From Neoscytalidium dimidiatum (Eukaryota > Ascomycota > Dothideomycetes > Botryosphaeriales > Botryosphaeriaceae): a DNA stretch of 64,000 nucleotides. Made by a program: the position numbers and the translations under genes. Location of the stretch: assembly GCA_037367355.1 (NCBI GenBank), contig CM074705.1, positions 2,356,001 through 2,420,000 of the forward strand, read 5' to 3'. Positions 32,578 to 43,784 of this stretch are shown piece by piece (position 1 is the first letter of the stretch; each line of letters begins with the position of its first letter). The notes under the pieces were generated by a model. The model ran no database searches and had not been told where the DNA came from. It saw nothing but the letters and a program-made list of their open reading frames with translations.

Positions 32578-33563
32578 AAATCCGATCTTGGGAAGAGTCT
32601 ACGACCCAAAAGTCCGCCATGGGATAGTTAAGCGGTAGAGCGAATTATTATTCTTTGGTTTCACAGCCAGAATATCTTGGGAGCTATTGCAGATGTTTCA
32701 GGTTGATATACCATCAACACTGCTCAGTTGGTTTTTGCCACTCATCTCATTTGCCACATTCATATCTATTTGATTCTTGTCCTGTGCATCTGCATTAACT
32801 TTCTAAGCTAAGGAGAAGACAGAGGAGGTAAGAGGGATAGAAGGAAATGGCATGCTGTTTGGTTAAGCGGTAGTAGAACCCGCGGGAGCGCTTACATGTC
32901 TGTGCGTCGTATACCGGTAGCTGTCACAAGCTGCACGGCCTCTCGGCAGTCGGAATAAAGTGTGGCTGCCAACTGGGATTGTCGATTATCTCCGCACGTG
33001 CGATTTTCTTCTTTTACGCCTGGTTGGTGGATTGGATGAGCGAAGTGTAGCGGTGGTTCCCGGTTGTGGCAAGTGTGTGTCTCAGATTGGGTGCTTCTGC
33101 ATCGTAATTAGCTAGTTTCGCGGCAATCGACGCGTCAAAGCGTGCAATTAAACCTTAGAGCCAGAACTAGCGGCGGTCAACTCATGCGAAAGAGAAAAAT
33201 CTTGGTGATGAGTGGTCTGGGGTCGGAAATGGAAGGGTCAAAGCCTCATCGGCTGCTGCTTTCCGCCTTAAATGTTGCCTGCACCCCATACATCTGGGCC
33301 GCTCTGTCATTGACGTTGAGCACATTGCTCTCTTAGTGCAAGTGCATCTGCGCCATCTTCTCATGTTGTCAAATACGCTGTTGTGTCTATTTTGGAAAGT
33401 GGGCGAGACCGGGGTAGCAGCCGGGACGGCCCATCTGCCGACGATCACGCTTCATATATAGGATAACCCCGGACGCAGCAGCTGCGACACAGATATACGA
33501 CCCGTGGGCGCGCACGTCGCGGCTCCTCCACGCCCACCTTTCTCCCACACTCTTCAGAAAGGC
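32578..33563. other. Intergenic; terminator side of the fusion gene and promoter of the next gene
   Basis: No gene is supported. A 12-base word GTTAAGCGGTAG occurs twice (32627-32638 and 32862-32873). TATATA lies at 33455-33460. Confidence 0.4.
33455..33460 (+). promoter_or_regulatory. TATA box of the mucin-stalk membrane protein
   Basis: TTCATATATAGG lies about 105 bp upstream of the ATG at 33564. Confidence 0.5.
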
Positions 33564-34940
33564 ATGGCGCAAGAAGCCATGCCCCTCGTCGTCCCCGCAA
33601 CCCCAGCCCCGCTCCCCCACAAGCGGCACGCCCGCGACATTGTCCCTCGGTACACATGTCCACTCTTCCAAAACGACTGCGGCGGCGGGTTCTGTTGCAC
33701 TGTTGGACAGACGTGCGCGAATACTGATGGCCGAGCGGTGTGCCAGCTACCACCGGGCATTCCTTTGCCAGACATACCCGCCAACCCAGCACTAGGTGTC
33801 TTGCCCGGTCCGCCAGATCCTCCTGGTCCTCCGCCTCCATCCGCCCCTCCCTCGGCGACGACAGCTTCCTCCTCCTCCCCTTCTTCAACTACCGTTACAA
33901 GGTCATTTTCCTCTACAGCAATAACATCTCCTGCTACTGCTGCTCCATCCTCTTCCTCAACAACTAGTGCGTCAACAGCAGCGCCAGACTCGTCAACAAC
34001 AACAGCAGCAGCAGAGTCATCGACCACCATCCCGCCGTCCTCAACATCAACAACAACATCCCCTTCCTCCTCGCAACCCACTACCACGGCCACAGCAGCA
34101 ACACCAGACCCCCAAACCGAACCCTCCTCCGCCACCCCGGCCTCAGCCACCGCCGCATCATCCACCAGCTCTCCTCCTCCATCCTCCTCCTCCACCGCCG
34201 GCGCCGGTATTGGAGCAGATGGCAGCGGAAGCACCCGCGTCTCAGGCCCAGGCATCGCCGGCATCGTCGTCGGCCTGGGCGCATTCGCCCTCCTCCTCGG
34301 CGGCGCCGTCTACTTCTCCCTCCTCCTCCGCCGCCGCCGCCGCCGCCGCCGCAACCGCGAGCGCGAGCGCCATCGAGACGCCGCGCTCTTAGCCGCCGCC
34401 GCCGCCCCGGGAAGCGGCAGTCGGGCCGGGAGCAGCAGCAGCAGCAGCAGCGAAAGCGAGAGCGCCAGGGCGAGCGGCGAGGACGCCGTCGTCGCGCACC
34501 CGGCGCCGCCGTGGCGGCAGCGATGGCAGCAGGGCCCGCGGCGGGCGGCGGGCGGTCGAGCGGGCGCGACGGAGGCGAGGGACTGGCAGGAGGCGTACGC
34601 GCGGAAGGACCGCAGCTCCGGGCTCGCGTACATGTACGGCGGGGCGGAGGATGCGCCGGGGATGACGGCGGCGGCGGCGGCGGCGGCGGCGGGGCCCGGG
34701 GAGGAAACGCGCGGGAGGGCGGAGGTCGAGGGCGACCACGTGAGGCAGCTTTCCGGGGACACGGGTTCCCTGCCAGTTGCCGGCGGGCGTGCGAGGGGGA
34801 GGCCGGGCGGTGGGGAGGCTATGCGGTCGCTGGCCCGGCCGGCGGCTGTGGCGAGGAAGGAGGTCGGGAGCGGGAGTAGGAGGGGGAGGAGGCAGACGTT
34901 TGAGATGGAGGGGAGTCCGGTGGCAGGCGCGAAGCCGTAG
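33564..34940 (+). CDS. Cys-rich, mucin-stalk, single-span membrane protein
   Basis: The start ATG 33564 (MAQEAMPLVVPATP) gives 458 aa; a longer frame needs a GTG start and was not used. A six-cysteine module (residues 32-60, C-x6-C-x4-CC-x5-C-x8-C) is followed by a Pro-rich hinge, a Ser/Thr/Ala-rich stalk (about 95-215), one membrane span (about 230-255, IAGIVVGLGAFALLLGGAVY) and a stop-transfer run of eight arginines. The cytoplasmic tail is Gly/Ala/Arg-rich with poly-Ala and poly-Ser. The layout is that of fungal wall-stress sensors or surface mucins (Mid2/WSC-like architecture), but the cysteine module is not one I can name. No classical signal peptide is visible; PHKRHARD could be a Kex2-type site after a short propeptide. 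Stop TAG at 34938. Confidence 0.65.
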   Translation: MAQEAMPLVVPATPAPLPHKRHARDIVPRYTCPLFQNDCGGGFCCTVGQTCANTDGRAVCQLPPGIPLPDIPANPALGVLPGPPDPPGPPPPSAPPSATTASSSSPSSTTVTRSFSSTAITSPATAAPSSSSTTSASTAAPDSSTTTAAAESSTTIPPSSTSTTTSPSSSQPTTTATAATPDPQTEPSSATPASATAASSTSSPPPSSSSTAGAGIGADGSGSTRVSGPGIAGIVVGLGAFALLLGGAVYFSLLLRRRRRRRRNRERERHRDAALLAAAAAPGSGSRAGSSSSSSSESESARASGEDAVVAHPAPPWRQRWQQGPRRAAGGRAGATEARDWQEAYARKDRSSGLAYMYGGAEDAPGMTAAAAAAAAGPGEETRGRAEVEGDHVRQLSGDTGSLPVAGGRARGRPGGGEAMRSLARPAAVARKEVGSGSRRGRRQTFEMEGSPVAGAKP

Positions 34941-35420
34941 GTGCGTGCTCGAGCGGTTCGATCTGCGGAAGGTTGTTGTGGTTGTTTGGCACTGTGGGAA
35001 GTATGTCCCACAATTAACGAGATACCCTGGCTCGCCCTTTCTTTTCTGTAGCTTGTACCTTCTTCGGAGAGCCCTCCCTCCGCATTCACAAAATTTCGTA
35101 CCTTGAGAATTTTGAGGGATGGTGCATATTAAAAACATGAAACTGTCTGTCTCTGCGCAGATAGTACAAGTAAATTTATGAGATGGATTCATGTAGCAAC
35201 ATTTATATAGAATCCAATACGTATTACGGTCCAGTGCTCAATATTGACTCCGTAGTTTTCGTCATTCAATGGATTGTTCTCAGGGCCCCCAGCAGCGTAT
35301 CCTGCAATACGCTCTAATCAGCGGACATGAACTAAGTCATCTCATCAGCTTACAGGCTCTCAGAAACAGCTCGATATTTAAGCTTAATGAGTAAGGACTA
35401 CTTACAATCGTCCAGTTCAT
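34941..35420. other. Intergenic between convergent genes
   Basis: No gene supported. T/A-rich 3' flank sequence. Confidence 0.4.
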
Positions 35421-35603
35421 TTAAGCTGGCTGACAGTACGGGCACCTCGCCTGTGTGCACGCCACGAACGCATCGTTGGACGGGTTGTTGAGGTCGCACC
35501 AGTCGTAGCACTCCCTGAGATTCGCATCCGGACAAACGCCCTGGCCAAGGACAGCCGCAGCAGGAAGCAAAGTAGCGAGGACGGTGGCGAGAAGGAACTT
35601 CAT
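35421..35603 (-). CDS. Secreted six-cysteine miniprotein, copy A (60 aa)
   Basis: Intronless 60-aa precursor from ATG 35603. The signal peptide MKFLLATVLATLLPAAAVLG is followed by a mature part of about 40 residues with six cysteines in the spacing C-x7-C-x3-C-x12-C-x4-C-x2-C (CPDANLREC, DWC, AC, ARC, YC). A TATA-like stretch (TTTTAAG on the plus strand, about 35694-35700) lies roughly 95 bp upstream. It pairs with a paralogue 480 bp away on the same strand. Known family not recognised. Small size, export and disulfide-type cysteines suggest an effector, antimicrobial or surface peptide; this is inference. Confidence 0.75.
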   Translation of the reverse strand: MKFLLATVLATLLPAAAVLGQGVCPDANLRECYDWCDLNNPSNDAFVACTQARCPYCQPA

Positions 35604-36082
35604 GTTGATTATTGATCGACGGATCTGCTGCGGGGAAAACAGTGACAGTGACAGTGGGATGGGGAAAAGAAAGCCAAGGATGCGCGGCTCCCTGCTTTTA
35701 AGTACATGATTTCAGTACTCTGTGGGGCTCACTGTTTTACGAAGTAGGGCCGTCAAATGTGGATGTTGGGGAAAATGGGTAGAGCGTGCACGGTGTTGGC
35801 TACCAGGGCGTGGCCCGTGGTTGGGGGGACACGAATAAGTTTCCTCGGAGCCGAATCATTCGAGCATAGTTTCTGAACATTCTATGAATAATTTACGGCA
35901 TTCGAAAGAGATGCCCATATAGGCCATGTTCCGTGAGAAATTGCCCCTCTACGAAAGGTTTATTTTCATCCCCGCGTCACGGTCTTGGATTAACTTGCCG
36001 TACTTTCCCTGCATGTTTTCTCAGTACCGGTCACCCAATATGTTCAGCCCGCTCTACTATTACCATTATTTTGCTCTGAAGC
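35604..36082. other. Spacer between the two miniprotein genes
   Basis: Holds the promoter of copy A and the 3' end of copy B. No other gene seen. Confidence 0.45.
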
Positions 36083-36253
36083 CTAAGAGCACATTGTGCA
36101 CCGCGCCTCCTTGCAAGCGGCAGAGACCTCAGAATTGGAGTTGTTCTTGTCGCACCAGGCGTTGCACTCGGCGAGGTTCGGATCTGGGCACGCGCCCTGA
36201 GCGAAAACGGCAACGGGAAGCGCCGCAAAGATGAGGACGAGGAAGAACTTCAT
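36083..36253 (-). CDS. Secreted six-cysteine miniprotein, copy B (56 aa)
   Basis: Start ATG 36253 (MKFFLVLIFAALPVAVFAQG signal peptide); the frame extends further upstream but that part is not protein-like. The mature region has the same C-x7-C-x3-C-x12-C-x4-C-x2-C spacing as copy A, sharing CPDxNLxEC, WCD, NN and ARC while most other positions differ. The gene is intronless and ends with TMCS. ATATTTATG (36353-36345) about 95 bp upstream may be the TATA element. The pair most simply reflects tandem duplication followed by divergence outside the cysteine scaffold. Confidence 0.75.
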   Translation of the reverse strand: MKFFLVLIFAALPVAVFAQGACPDPNLAECNAWCDKNNSNSEVSAACKEARCTMCS

Positions 36254-37034
36254 TTCCGGCAATGGCGACGGAAACTGCCTGGGACGAGTTGGTGAATCTA
36301 GGATTGGAAAAACGGAACAGTGTTGCCCGGCGGCCCACGGAGGCATAAATATCTCCTGCGTACGCAAGCCATGGCCTCGGCGTCTCAGGCTACCAGTCCG
36401 ATCATGCCAACTCCAGAGCGCTCTGGCGGAAGATGATACGAGGTAGAGTGCTAGCATGTGGTCCGTGACGGGAGCCTGAATAAGGTTGCGGGCCGGAAGG
36501 GGATGGGAGCGGTGCTTTGGTGCCGCATGCACGAGTCATCTACTTACGAAAAGGCGTCCAACGTCAGGGAGTACAAACACCCTACCAACGAGTGCACACG
36601 AGATGCTATAATGCCAAGGCTTGTGTCTTGAAGATGACATAGGGCTTGCATGTAACTCAGCCCAACGGTGACCGACAGCTGCTGCGAGATCTTCAGGGGC
36701 AAAAACGTTTGGGAACTCAGATATCTAGGATACTTAGGATTTCCTTCCATTCGGATGTCTAGCTATAGTACAGTCTCGTGGTATCATCAATCGTCATACA
36801 ACGTCCCATCTTACAAACTTCAGAACCCCTTCCCTTCCACGCATATCATGGTATCACAAAAAGAATAGGGAAAGGAAAACAGACTGCCAGAGCCTTGTCC
36901 AGGTTCCGACCTTCAAAGGTGCCACATCGCACCGGCAACGCATTGATTCCCGGCAGCAGCCGGCGCAGCTCCACAAAGCCGCAACCCCGCCGTCAACATG
37001 GAGCGCGGAAAGCACGGACGAAACACGAACGCCT
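36254..37034. other. Intergenic upstream of copy B and downstream of the sugar porter
   Basis: No supported gene. The remaining frames are shadows. Confidence 0.45.
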
Positions 37035-38986
37035 TCACGCGCCCGTCTCCTTCCTCTCGCCCCGCGACTTCTCCCAGTCGGAGTCGGACGAGCCGCCGTC
37101 CTGGCTGCTGCGGCGCGGCACGTCGCCGCGGGCTTCGGCCATCCGCTCGGCGTCCTCGATCGTCTTCTCGACGTCGAGCGTCTCGCCGCGGCGCACGCGC
37201 TTCTCCGTCCACACCGGGTTCTCGTTCTTCTCGTAGGCCTCGGCGAAGATGGCGTCCATCTTCTCCAATGGGTAGCCTGGAAACAATATTGCGTTAGCCG
37301 CATGTCCTCTTTTTTTTTTTGTGATTGTCGGGATCTTTGCGGAGGGGAGCTCAGACGTACCGTTGGTCTCGACGAAGGTGAAGTACACGACGGGGATGAA
37401 GGCGAAGTTGAAGCACATGAAGACGAAGTACGTCTCCCACGCGATCTTGTTGATCATGATGGGCGCCAGCTGCACGACGGCGTAGTTGAAGATCCAGTTC
37501 GCCGACGTCGACAGCCCGTTGGCCTCGGCGCGGATGCGGATGGGCGTGATTTCGGCGGGGTACCTGCAATGATCATTAATTTCGAATGCTTTCATCTTCG
37601 ATGCAGCAGGGAAACTTTTGACTTACAGCCACGTAACGCCGAGCCAGCCCATGGCGAAGAACGAGTTGTAGACGAAGATGAACACGGTCGCGGCGTAGGC
37701 GGGCGCCTTGGCGCCGGAGGACAGGCAGGCGCCGACGATCAGCAGCGAGATGGCCATGCCCATGGCGCCCCAGAGCATCAGCCGCCGGCGGCCGAGGCGG
37801 TCGACGATGAAGAGGGCGACGAGGGCGGCGAGGAAGAACTCGGTACCCAAGCAGCCGGTCATCAGGCGGGACAGCTCGGCGTCGAAGCCAAGGGAGTCTT
37901 CGAAGACGGTGGTGGCGTAGCTGGTTGCGCTTGTCAGTCCTCTGCGGATGCGTTCGCGGGAAGAAGGGGTGTGCCTACTAGGTGACCAGGTTCAGACCGC
38001 CGATCTGCTGGAAGGCTTGCGAGCAGAAGGCGATGGAGGCGCGCCAGCGGTTCATTTCGGGACCGTTGCTGAAGAATTCCTTGACGGTGAGCTTCTTGCC
38101 ACCGGTGATCGAGTTGATCTTCTGGATCTCCTCCACCTCACTCAGCACACGCGGGTCGTCTGGGCTGGAGTCGTAGAGGTGGGCCATGATGTCCTTAGCG
38201 GCCTCATCCTTGTTGTGCTTGAGCAGCCATCGAGGCGACTCCGGGTAGGCGAGAACACCGAGGATAAGGAGCAGACCGAAGAAGGCCTGGAAGGCGATGG
38301 GGAAGCGCCACTGGAAGGAGCCGTATTGGGTGACGAACCAGAAGCCATAGTTGATCCTGTAGAGAAGTCAGGCGACTGGGCCGAGTAAAGAGGCTTGGCA
38401 AAAACATACCAGTAGCTGACCATGATACCGCCAGTGATCAAGGCACCTTCGAACAACACCAGGAAGCCACGGATCTTGGGCGGAGCCATCTCAGACTGCC
38501 AGACAGGAATACTCGATGTGTTCATGCCGTTGCCCAACCCCGTTACGATACGACCGACGATCAGTTGCCCCATAGTAGTTGACGCGGTCTGAATGGCCGT
38601 GCCGATGAGCATCCAAACCGTGCCAAAGAGGACAGATTTTCTCCGGCCGAGCTTGTCGCCGTAGGCGATAATGAAGAACGAGCCAAGCAGACAACCAATT
38701 TCGTAGATGGCGACGACGAGAGCCTGGATGGCACCGTCCTTGTAGTCTCCGTCCATCTGGGGGAAGTCCTTCAAGAACATGGGCTCGGAGATGATGCCGG
38801 ACATGATACCTTGGTCATATCTGGAGTAAGGGTCAGCGGAGTTGAGCCACGTGCAGCGAGCGTGTGAAACGCGAACCCGAAAAGCAGGAAACCCGAGGCA
38901 GCAGTGATGCAGACTCCTATCTGCAATGCCTTTCCTCCGATCTTCCCTCCGAGGAAGCCGGTGTGCGAGAAACCGGAGAAATCCAT
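37035..38986 (-). CDS. MFS sugar porter (hexose/STL1-like)
   Basis: Six exons on the minus strand: 38986-38877, 38820-38410, 38356-37979, 37920-37627, 37563-37361 and 37276-37035, giving 545 aa with all joins in frame. The N terminus KIGGKALQIGVCITAASG runs into TM1 (FLLFGYDQGIMSG across the first splice). Signature motifs of the sugar porter family are present: GDKLGRRKS after TM2, PESPRWLL before the central loop, DRLGRRR after TM8, and a late YPAEITPIRIRAEANG. The C terminus is hydrophilic and acidic (SSDSDWEKSRGERKE). It should import a monosaccharide or polyol by proton symport across the plasma membrane; the substrate cannot be fixed from sequence. Its first intron starts GTTCGC, a weak donor. 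Confidence 0.92.
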
Positions 38987-40665
38987 GACGAAACGCAACG
39001 GCAATCAAACAGCGATGCGTCCACAGAGACTTCAAAGAGGAGAAATGAGAAGCGAAGGGTCGGTTGCGGAGGGCAGCAAGCGGGGGTAAGGCTGCCCCCT
39101 TATAGCAGGTACCCCAAGGGCAGAGAGGCAGATGGTCCACATTTCCACCAAGACTTCAGGACCCTTTGGGTGAGGGAAAACTATGATATCAGGGACCACA
39201 ATAATCTTACTATGCGCGGGAGTGGGCGTGAAGCGGGCGGAACGGGGTGGAGACCGCAGAGTGTACGGCAGAGGGCGGGCGTTGGCGGAGGGGGCGAACG
39301 GAGGGTGGTGGACAGCGGGAGATAGGCCAGGCAGTCGGACCAATTGTGGGTGCGGTGATTTCATCCTGGAGCGTGCGAGATAGCGAGTGCAGTACAGACG
39401 GGGAAGCCGTAGTGTTGAGCGCTGACAAGCGTGTGCCAAGCAATGAGGCAACGCAACAAGGCGGGTCAAGCGATCACCTCTGACGTCACCGTCCGTGCGC
39501 CGACATGCTTAAATCCTTAATCATCCGATTAAGCGCCCGCGCTGGAGAAAAGTTAGCCGCAAGCACGCTGCCGCCTATGGGTCCTGGGCGGGAGTGGCGC
39601 AGGGAAAGGCAAATCGTGGCGATGGTGATCGATAAGGAAAGAAGTGGTGCGAACGAAGTCCAAAGAAAGTCCACCTCGCTGAGACAAAAACGGACGGATG
39701 AGACAGCAGACGGGTAGGACGAAGATCCCAGACAGCCCGGAGGCGCTGGCCCGTTCGGTTCCCCCGTTTTCCGTGTCTCCGCCCGTCTCCGCCTGTCTCC
39801 GCTGCCGCCAGACCTGACCCATGAGGACCACGCATGCCAGACCCACGCCGTACACAACTGTGGGCCCGCTGCCTTAGCGGATCGTCCCCAGACGCATCAC
39901 ATGCGAAGACATCATCATCCTCGCGAAAAAAAAAAGAGTCAACGCTGTCGTCGAAGTGACTGGTCGTGCTGCTTTCTTGATAAGTCATGAATGCTCGCCA
40001 AGGTGACTGGACGCCTTTTTGGACCGACAATTGCAAACACTCTCGAACAGTGGAGTTATCTGCATACTCGCGCACTCAGCTCCTTTCGCCCCGCTGCATT
40101 AGGACGTCTCCTGAACTGGTCCTGATGTCCAACACTCCCGGAAACGGACTGACTTCCGGCAGCACGCCACTTTTCTCTGGGTCCAGCATCCGTCCCAAAA
40201 GGGCGGCACCGTCCAGCCAAAAGAAAAAAAAAAAAAGGAAACAAAACCCATCGCTCTGGAGATTCTCACCGCATCAACCGCGTCCGAACTCCTTGGCTTA
40301 CTGCTGCTCGGTGCGACCACGTGTTGTGACGATTCTCGATGCCTGGGTTTCTGCCTGGAGAAGCCGCGTCTGCGGATCCCACCCTGATCCGTACATGATG
40401 GTCCGTCCCAACATCAGCAGGCTCACCATAGACGAGGCTAACAAGTAGCCGCCGCATACGATGCTTCTATCCTTCATCTTCACACACTTCCCGTTATAAT
40501 AAAACCATCTGGCGGGCCGGACACCTACCCAGCAGTGCCTCAAAGCTGCAAAAGAACCGTCCCTCATTTCGTACTATTACAAGGGATGATCTCACCCTCA
40601 ACAAATCGCACAAATCGTACAAACAGGGGTATCGAAGTACACCTCACCTCACTCACCTCACTCAC
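38987..40665. other. 1.7-kb intergenic region upstream of the sugar porter
   Basis: No gene supported. GC-rich promoter-like sequence immediately upstream, then mixed sequence with short A-runs (39926-39936, 40224-40236). Overlapping short frames on both strands look like shadows. Confidence 0.4.
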
Positions 40666-42726
40666 TTAACCACCCTTCCCGCGCTCCCCATCTCCCTCCC
40701 CATCTCGCTCCTCCCCCTCCTCCCCCTCCTCCTCCTCCTTCTCCTCCTTCTCCCCCCCACCCAACACCCCGACCCCGACAACCGCCCCCCTCCTCGCCAA
40801 CAACCCCTCCACCTCGCCCGGCCCCAACGCCCTCAGCTCCGCGCCCCGCAACCCCGTCGTCCTCTCCGCCGCGCCCGCGACCACGAGCGCGCCCCGCAGC
40901 TGCCCGAGCGCGCAGCCCCGCGCGACCAGCCGGCTGCCGAGCTCGGCGTCGATCCAGATGGCGTAGAGCGAGCAGGCCCACAGCGCGTGCGCGATCAGCA
41001 CGACGGAGGTCAGCATGGCGGAGAAGCCCCACTGGTAGGCGGGCGAGGCGTTGGTGTCGGGCAGGCAGCGGCCCTCGTAGGTGGCGTAGCCCGTGTCGTT
41101 GTAGCAGTAGCCGTAGTAGTAGTGCGTGTAGTTGTAGTCGAGCGCGGTGCTGACGGTGATGTTGCGGCCGTCGATCGTGAGGGTGACGGGGTCGGCGCCT
41201 GGCGGGGGGGAAAGGGTTAGTGGGTGGGTGGGTGGAGGAGGGAAGGACGGAGGGACGGAGGGACGGAGGGACGGAGGAGGGGATGGACGTACAGTTGAAG
41301 GTCGAGTCCTCGCCGCTGATGTAGGGGCCCGTTCCGTCAGTGGTGTAGGTGTAGCCGTAGTATTCGCTGGTGTAGGTCTCGTTGCGGAAGTAGGTGCCTG
41401 CCGTGTGTCAGCTTTGGGACACGTCTTTCCGTTTCCGTATCTCTTTTTTATTTCGTTTTCCTTTATCCTTTTCTCCTTTTCCTTCTCCTTGTTCTCCTTT
41501 TCCTTCTCCTTCTCCTTCTCCTTCTCCTTCTCCTGTTTTAATCCACGCAGCGTCGGATCACGTACAATTTGACGCGTAGAACATGTGTTCTAATTTGGTC
41601 TCGTATTTTCTGAATAGCTCGCCTGTTTCCTTCCATACGGCGAACGAGCTATGAGGCGATTGGGTCACACAGGTGCTGTTGCCTAGAGGTTGTGCTGCAT
41701 CAGAATTCGTGTCTCTCTTATAGAATGTAGTATGGACTCACAGGTATAGTATTGATCCCTCGACCTTTGAGCAAGCGGAGAAACGCGGTCCGAGGTCAAG
41801 CAGGTGTTATTCCTGACGCCTGGAAGATCGACAAACGCATATCCCGTCTCGAACAAGGAGGTCGGTACAAACTGCGACGTTCCGGGGATCTGGGCGTAGG
41901 CTGAAGAGGCGCTGATGTAACCGGTCATTGTTGATAGGAGAGTCGGCATGGCGAGGACGTATGAAAAAGCGACGGCTCCGTAAGCGAAGAGCCAGATGGC
42001 CCGCTTCCGGGAGTAGCGGCGCAGGTCTGCTAGCAGCGAGATGATGGTCCCGAGTGAGGCGCCGTTTAATGCAATGCCGGTGAAAGTGCGGTACGGGACG
42101 GGCGAGGCCTCGATGGTGCGGATGAGGGCGCTGGAGAAGACGATGTAACTGATCCAAGTGGCCATGAATTGCATTCCACGGGCGACGAAGAGGTCCCAGA
42201 GAGTGTCTAGCAGCTTGGCGAGCCAAAACGGGAATTTTCCGCCTACACGGTCAATGGTGAATAGACCCTCGATTCCGGGCCGATCCTCCTCAATGCTATT
42301 GCCGTACGTCCCGTTATCGTGGGATTCGCATTGGACGGGATGCGCGACGAATGGGTCTGGTAGAACTCCGAAATAGACGATGGTGGGGAGCATGCCGAGG
42401 ATGAAGAAGACCAGGAAGGCAAAGGCGTGTCGTCTGAATTTGCGTGTCCGGACGCCTGCCTTTACCAGAGGGACGGCGTTGATGGTAGCGGACCTGATGA
42501 CAGGGACGGCATTATAGGCGGCTTCTTTGACGCCCTCGGCGCTGTTGAGCAGGCTCTCGCGTGTCCAGTCCTCTCTCCAAGTCCAACCGACCTGCGGCTT
42601 CTCAAAGTCGAGACTTCTCCGGGACGATGCAGAGCTGGCAGCTGGCTGCGGTGGGTCTGGCGCACGAGCGTCGGACGAGTCGCCGAGGTCGTGCAACTCA
42701 ACGCGGCTGTATGTCGTGTCGGACAT
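40666..42726 (-). CDS. Polytopic fungal membrane protein of unknown function
   Basis: Four exons: 42726-41742, 41682-41566, 41397-41293 and 41198-40666 (579 aa). All three joins are T|GC, each recreating a cysteine codon (TCNST, NCTYF, NCADP), and the frame stays open to the TAA near 40666. A cytosolic N terminus of about 100 residues leads to TM1 (HAFAFLVFFILGMLPTIVYF), then a loop, three further spans (ATWISYIVFSSALIR; GIALNGASLGTIISLLADL; WLFAYGAVAFSYVLAMPTLL), a large Cys- and N-glycosylation-rich loop (NNTC, NST, NET, NIT, NYT, NDT, NAS) and a final span (AMLTSVVLIAHALWACSLYA). The tail ends in a run of Glu/Gly/Lys. This matches a widespread Pezizomycotina family without known role. Introns 2 and 3 contain repeats. 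Confidence 0.85.
41244..41277 (+). repeat. Four tandem copies of GGACGGAG inside an intron
   Basis: The 8-bp unit repeats four times head to tail in intron 3 of the membrane-protein gene. Confidence 0.8.
41450..41534 (+). repeat. TTCTCC/TTTTCC-type polypyrimidine repeat inside an intron
   Basis: Runs of CCTTCT and CCTTTT units make intron 2 (168 nt) about three times as long as typical introns here. On the coding strand it is a purine-rich tract. Confidence 0.8.
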
Positions 42727-43784
42727 GACGGCGCGTCAGGCTTGGGACGAGTACAACCGGGAGAGGATGGGACGGAGACAGGAAGGATTGATTAAAAGTA
42801 GGAGGATAAGCCATGATGCGGGTGTGCAGAGCGACCAGGGGCCGAATACGCGGAAGCCTAAACTGCTTTGCAGAGGCGACTGCGCGCTATACCCTTTTCG
42901 ATCATGGTTAGCAGAGGACCCCAGCCACAACGCCGCGGTGCGTCCCTGGACTCAGAAACGTTGCGACTCATGATTGAGGGCCGGCGTGTTGGTGGCTGGA
43001 CGATGGTCTTGGGGCCGAGTCCCTGTTATCGGCGACGATTTAATCCGCCAGAATGTTTCCGGTCTATTTCTGGCAACCCGGTCCGACGCTGGTTTCATCG
43101 CCAGTCACGTGCGCTCACCTTCTAGGACAAAGCTCGCGGATTTTCTTCTGAGTTCTAGTGTTTGGTGTTAATTCTCTCGTTCGCCCCGACGAAAACGGCC
43201 CAAAAACCGATTGTGTATCCTGTCGAAGAGTTTTGGCCCCGGTGAAGTACTCGTCCGTATCGGTAGACTGCACCTCGATCTCTTCCGGCAGACAAGATAG
43301 GTCAGACATGTGTAAGATTTGAAGTGCGTTGTAGAAATTTCGGAAACTTCCGAATGAGTAGAATGATGAGATTCCGCCAGACAGTGAGCTGATCCTGCTC
43401 TACACATCATCGATCTACAGCAAAGTAAGAGTCCTTCATCCCGTAGTAGCGACATCCAAGGCCCGGATATACGGTGTCCACGCTTAATTGCTGAGATTGA
43501 ATAAAATCCGGACAGTTCTATTTAGGTAGCACCACGGAGATGCGCATTTAGCCTCACAGTGTTGAAAGTGGGGTAATGGCGGGATCTTCCCCAGATTTGC
43601 CTATCGCGAGAACCACGATGCTGTCGGAGATAGGCGACAGATAAGCATTTCTTCCCATATGGTCAAGCAGTCGCTAAGATGTCGCCATTCTGTGGCGCAC
43701 CTCTTAAGCTCCTTGGAAATCCTGTGTTGATGTGAGTATCCATCGGCAGTAGCCAAGGACCAGATTTCAACACTGTTAAGGAAC
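42727..43784. other. Divergent intergenic region between membrane protein and permease
   Basis: Both genes start at its edges and read outward, so their promoters share this 1.06 kb. No coding frame or clear TATA box identified. Confidence 0.5.

Noticed and set aside
32620..32690. Possible tRNA gene around AGTTAAGCGGTAGAGC
   Set aside because: No B-box (GGTTCRANNCC) and no cloverleaf pairing could be drawn.
34310..35192. Minus-strand frames of 259 and 267 codons opposite the mucin-stalk protein tail
   Set aside because: They are reverse readings of GGC/GCC-type repeats and Arg codons; the plus-strand architecture is coherent.
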